From Telmatactis stephensoni (taxonomy: Eukaryota > Cnidaria > Anthozoa > Actiniaria > Isophelliidae): a stretch of 64,000 bases of DNA. The translations under genes were made by a program, and so were the position numbers. The notes under the pieces are model-generated. The model had not been told where the DNA came from and did not search any database. It was given only the letters and a program-made list of their open reading frames with translations. The stretch's first letter is position 1. Each line of letters starts with the position of its first letter. Shown in pieces: positions 62,663-64,000 of the stretch. The DNA is taken from NCBI GenBank assembly GCA_029948255.1, contig JALIZF010001430.1, forward strand, positions 124,001 to 188,000. Direction: 5' to 3'.

Positions 62663-63816
62663 TCTATAGGGATTACGGACTGGTAGGTCACGTGACACCT
62701 GCTGTGATCTCACGTTCTCAACACAACCAAAAAGTTTAGGGCAACACATTGATGTTCTTTCGAAACCAATTGACTTATAAAGAGTACAAACTTATTTCAT
62801 TCGTGAAATGATTTACTGCCAGCAAGGAAATTAAGGAGTAAAAGACTTCAAAAACTTTAAGTTAGCAGCACGAAGGCATAGTTTGCGATGATTATAGGAA
62901 AGTATTCGTTCATGACGTAATGTCGGCAAATTCAACTGTAAAATTATTTGAAAAGTATTTTTCCTTCTCAAATACATTTAACTTTAGCACCGGTAGCCAT
63001 TTTAAAGGGCCACCATCACCTCTAATTAGTCTTGTCGTTATTACGCACACAGACCTGTATTTCATACTTCTTTGCGATATTACTGCGCGCAGTGATTGAG
63101 GTCAAAAATAAGTTCCTCAACATACTTCACTGCTCTTCCTTCAGACTACGCCAAAACATATGAACAGAATAGTAGAGTGAAGGACTTAAAAACACGCCTT
63201 AAAAAAGGACAGGAACATTGCGATCTTAAAACCTGGCAAAGAGAGAGAATTGTAGAAAGATAAAAGAGGAGCTTCACAAACCCTCCTTGAACCAACAAAT
63301 TAAGTCAAACATACCAATGTATATCTTTGTCTTTCAGAGAGCCACTGGTTTATTAGTTATTGTAACTATTCTGTGCTAAACTCTTTAAATAATTATGTAT
63401 TTTTTCTCGGATAATGCAAAAGGCGGATATGTTTTTCAAATCATTATCATGGAAATAGGCTTGTACTTGTACTAAAAGCTAGAGGGCTTATTTCATATTT
63501 TATGAAGCCAAACAGCCGACGGCAATTTGAATCGACGGGGAGTACTATAGTACTTGTTCTTTTTCCTTTTGTTACCTGTTTGCCCTCTGGAGCTAAAACC
63601 CTTTTATACTAGCTTGTAATTTACAGTAAGTTATTTGTAGTTATTGTTTCAGCTGTTATAATAAAGCGGTTTTTACATGAGTGGGAATTCAAACTTACCG
63701 CGCTGTATTATCACCGTGTTAGTACCGTACATCGTACGTAATGTACTGTCTCATGCACTTAAAAGCATTCGAAATTCCTGCTGTAACACTTTACATTTTT
63801 AAGATAGCTAGGAATC
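62663..63816. other. K4 5' flank, duplicated block
   Basis: Matches the flanks of K2 and K3 to about 63640 (TTTGCCCTCTGGAGC). No gene is supported. Confidence 0.55.
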
Positions 63817-64000
63817 GAACTGGACAAAATGAAGGAAAATACATTTTCCTACCCATTTCTTAGATATTTCCTATCGTAGAAAATTACTTGTCATAGGAAA
63901 ATTAAAAGGTAGGAAATATCCAGGAAATTGCAATTTCCTATGGTAGGAAACATTCACGAAAGTCTAGAAAAATATTTTCCCCTACATTTTGTCCAGTTCC
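63817..64000. mobile_element. inverted-repeat element at right edge
   Basis: GAACTGGACAAAATGAAGGA on the left and its near-inverse (ACATTTTGTCCAGTTCC) at the last base of the window. The interior repeats TAGGAAAT motifs in both orientations. Confidence 0.7.

Overview
This is eukaryotic, intron-rich, AT-rich animal DNA. A cnidarian, probably an anthozoan (stony coral or sea anemone), fits best: the gene fragments look animal (SEC14L1, a septin of the SEPT3/9/12 group, the actin protease ACTMAP), a tandem cluster of small secreted Kunitz proteins is present, and short terminal-inverted-repeat elements are very dense. The species call is inference. Most long open frames are chance or repeat-derived; real genes had to be assembled exon by exon from splice sites and phases.

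Left third (1-19,650), all on the minus strand: the first three coding exons of a SEC14L1-like gene (789-2099, running off the left edge); a complete septin gene (4205-15541) with two alternative first coding exons and an N-terminal segment resembling a degenerate pair of EF-hands; and a complete three-exon ACTMAP gene (16771-19645). The septin introns are packed with short inverted-repeat elements. Two of these, at 8876-9474, are flanked by perfect 9-bp target duplications and are filled with an 11-bp minisatellite.

Middle (19,650-31,000): mostly gene-free. It holds a low-confidence Lys-rich ORF (21189-21575), a plus-strand single-Kunitz gene that looks broken (24564-26221), and several inverted-repeat elements.

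Right half (31,000-63,600): four minus-strand paralogues (K1-K4) made of a signal-peptide exon, Kunitz-type domain 1, Kunitz-like domain 2 and usually a short Cys-containing tail exon. All splice junctions are phase 1, so whole domains can be gained or lost in frame. K2 and K3 lie in a tandem duplication of about 9 kb that also carries a Penelope-like retroelement remnant. K1 and K2 share a second block. Domain 2 has lost Cys14 and the P1 residue of the Kunitz fold in all four genes and gained two cysteines; domain 1 of K1/K2 has lost Cys38. The proteins are probably secreted, but only domain 1 of K3 and K4 keeps the features of a canonical protease inhibitor.

Comparison of the paralogous units gives ready-made empty sites for several elements: two 141-bp TA-flanked elements inside the second Penelope remnant, and a G-run-ended element with an 8-bp target duplication inside a K1 intron. 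A 0.9-kb near-perfect palindrome lies between K1 and K2.
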